From the NCBI GenBank assembly GCA_913043155.1, contig CAJWLY010000116.1, positions 1-5,032 of the forward strand: a stretch of DNA of 5,032 nucleotides, in the 5' to 3' direction. Origin of the DNA: an uncultured Nitrospinaceae bacterium (GTDB taxonomy: Bacteria; Nitrospinota; Nitrospinia; Nitrospinales; VA-1). Positions 4,417 through 5,032 of the stretch are shown here, piece by piece. How positions within the stretch are numbered: position 1 is the first letter of the stretch; the number at the start of each line of letters is the position of its first letter. Made by a program: the position numbers and the translations under genes. The notes under the pieces were generated by a model, which saw nothing but the letters and a program-made list of their open reading frames with translations, did no database searches and was not told the DNA's origin.

Positions 4417-5032
4417 ATGGTTGAAGTGTTGATCGGATTGATCGTTGGCGGAATTCTTGTATGGCTTTTGATTAGAAAAGGTGATGCCGGGGCGGGGGAT
4501 AAGAGTATCCTTCTACTCCAGGAGCAGCTAGGCAAGGTGGTCGACACCTTGGATAGAAAGCTGGGTGAATCCAATGAATCAATGCGAACTCAAATTGGTG
4601 AGTCCAACAAACTGATCAGAGATATCACCCATCAGATCACCAAGGTAAATGAGACCAATAAACAAGTCATCGACGTAACCGATCAGCTCAAGACCATTCA
4701 AAATATCCTGATGAACCCAAAGCAACGCGGTGTCCTCGGGGAGTTTTTCCTGGAATCGGTCCTAAATAATGTTCTACCCCCAGAGCATTATGCCTTGCAG
4801 TATAAGTTCGAGGACGGCGACATAGCAGACGCCGTTATATTTTTCGGGCGAGATGATGAGCAAACCATACTGCCTATCGACTCCAAGTTTCCTATGGAGA
4901 ACTACAACCGGCTGGTCGAAGAAAAAATCAAAACCGAAAAGACTAGACTAGAAAAAGCATTCGCCCAAGATATAAAAAGTCGAATATTGGAGACATCCAA
5001 GTACGTCCGCCCCAAAGAAAAAACTCTCGGAT
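4417..5032 (+). CDS. rmuC: DNA recombination protein RmuC, 3' partial
   Basis: 205 codons are visible from ATG at 4417 and the frame is open at the window edge. Residues about 3-19 form a hydrophobic membrane anchor (LIGLIVGGILVWLLI), followed by a polar, heptad-like region at about 30-95 that probably forms a coiled coil. The RmuC domain begins near 92 with ILMNPKQRGVLGEFFLESVL (97-116), continues through LPPEHYALQYKF (120-131) and Asp138, and reaches LPIDSKFPMENY (152-163). The family is predicted to have a PD-(D/E)XK nuclease-like core; Asp138, Asp155 and Lys157 in IDSK fit that pattern. Members usually have about 350-475 residues, so roughly half is missing. E. coli RmuC limits recombination between inverted repeats; its biochemical action is not well established. 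The gene starts 82 bases after the TPR/FGE-fold gene in the same direction and no clear promoter was seen in the gap, so co-transcription is possible. Confidence 0.93.
   Translation, partial: MVEVLIGLIVGGILVWLLIRKGDAGAGDKSILLLQEQLGKVVDTLDRKLGESNESMRTQIGESNKLIRDITHQITKVNETNKQVIDVTDQLKTIQNILMNPKQRGVLGEFFLESVLNNVLPPEHYALQYKFEDGDIADAVIFFGRDDEQTILPIDSKFPMENYNRLVEEKIKTEKTRLEKAFAQDIKSRILETSKYVRPKEKTLG

Noticed and set aside
1..5032. CRISPR arrays, tRNA or rRNA genes, riboswitches, insertion sequences and phage genes.
   Set aside because: No spaced direct repeats, cloverleaf-like sequence, transposase motif or phage protein was seen on either strand by reading.

Overview
The window looks like an ordinary, gene-dense piece of a Gram-negative bacterial chromosome of middling GC content. 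Two proteins carry Sec signal peptides and periplasmic-type TPR repeats, and a membrane-anchored RmuC starts at the right end. Gene content and style (secreted TPR proteins, a TPR plus formylglycine-enzyme-fold protein) would fit Nitrospinota, Nitrospirota or a deltaproteobacterial-type lineage. This is a weak inference and no marker gene fixes it.

Layout. Positions 1-636 hold a histidine phosphatase missing only its first few codons. A stand-alone ABC ATPase of the ModF/YlmA type follows after 14 bases (651-1466), probably in the same operon. After a short gap with a possible promoter comes a small exported TPR protein (1543-2130). A GIY-YIG endonuclease-domain protein lies on the opposite strand (2762-2226), converging with the TPR gene. 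A 234-base intergenic region (2763-2996) separates its 5' end from a rightward gene for an exported protein with two TPRs, an unassigned lysine-rich middle and a C-terminal SUMF1/FGE-type fold (2997-4334). The 5' half of rmuC begins at 4417 and runs off the right edge.

How the genes relate. Phosphatase and ABC ATPase are probably co-transcribed, but no shared pathway can be read from sequence. The two TPR proteins are both predicted to be periplasmic or surface scaffolds. GIY-YIG and RmuC both belong to DNA-processing families but are not adjacent or co-directional, so no joint system is claimed.

Most noteworthy: the FGE-fold domain lacks the two catalytic cysteines of true formylglycine-generating enzymes; the GIY-YIG protein has a C-terminal extension of about 65 residues; and the divergent intergenic region carries two palindromes with the same CCGT/ACGG arms, one at each candidate promoter. 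I found no CRISPR array, tRNA, rRNA, insertion sequence or clear defence or mobile system, and I do not think the window contains a clearly new multi-gene system.
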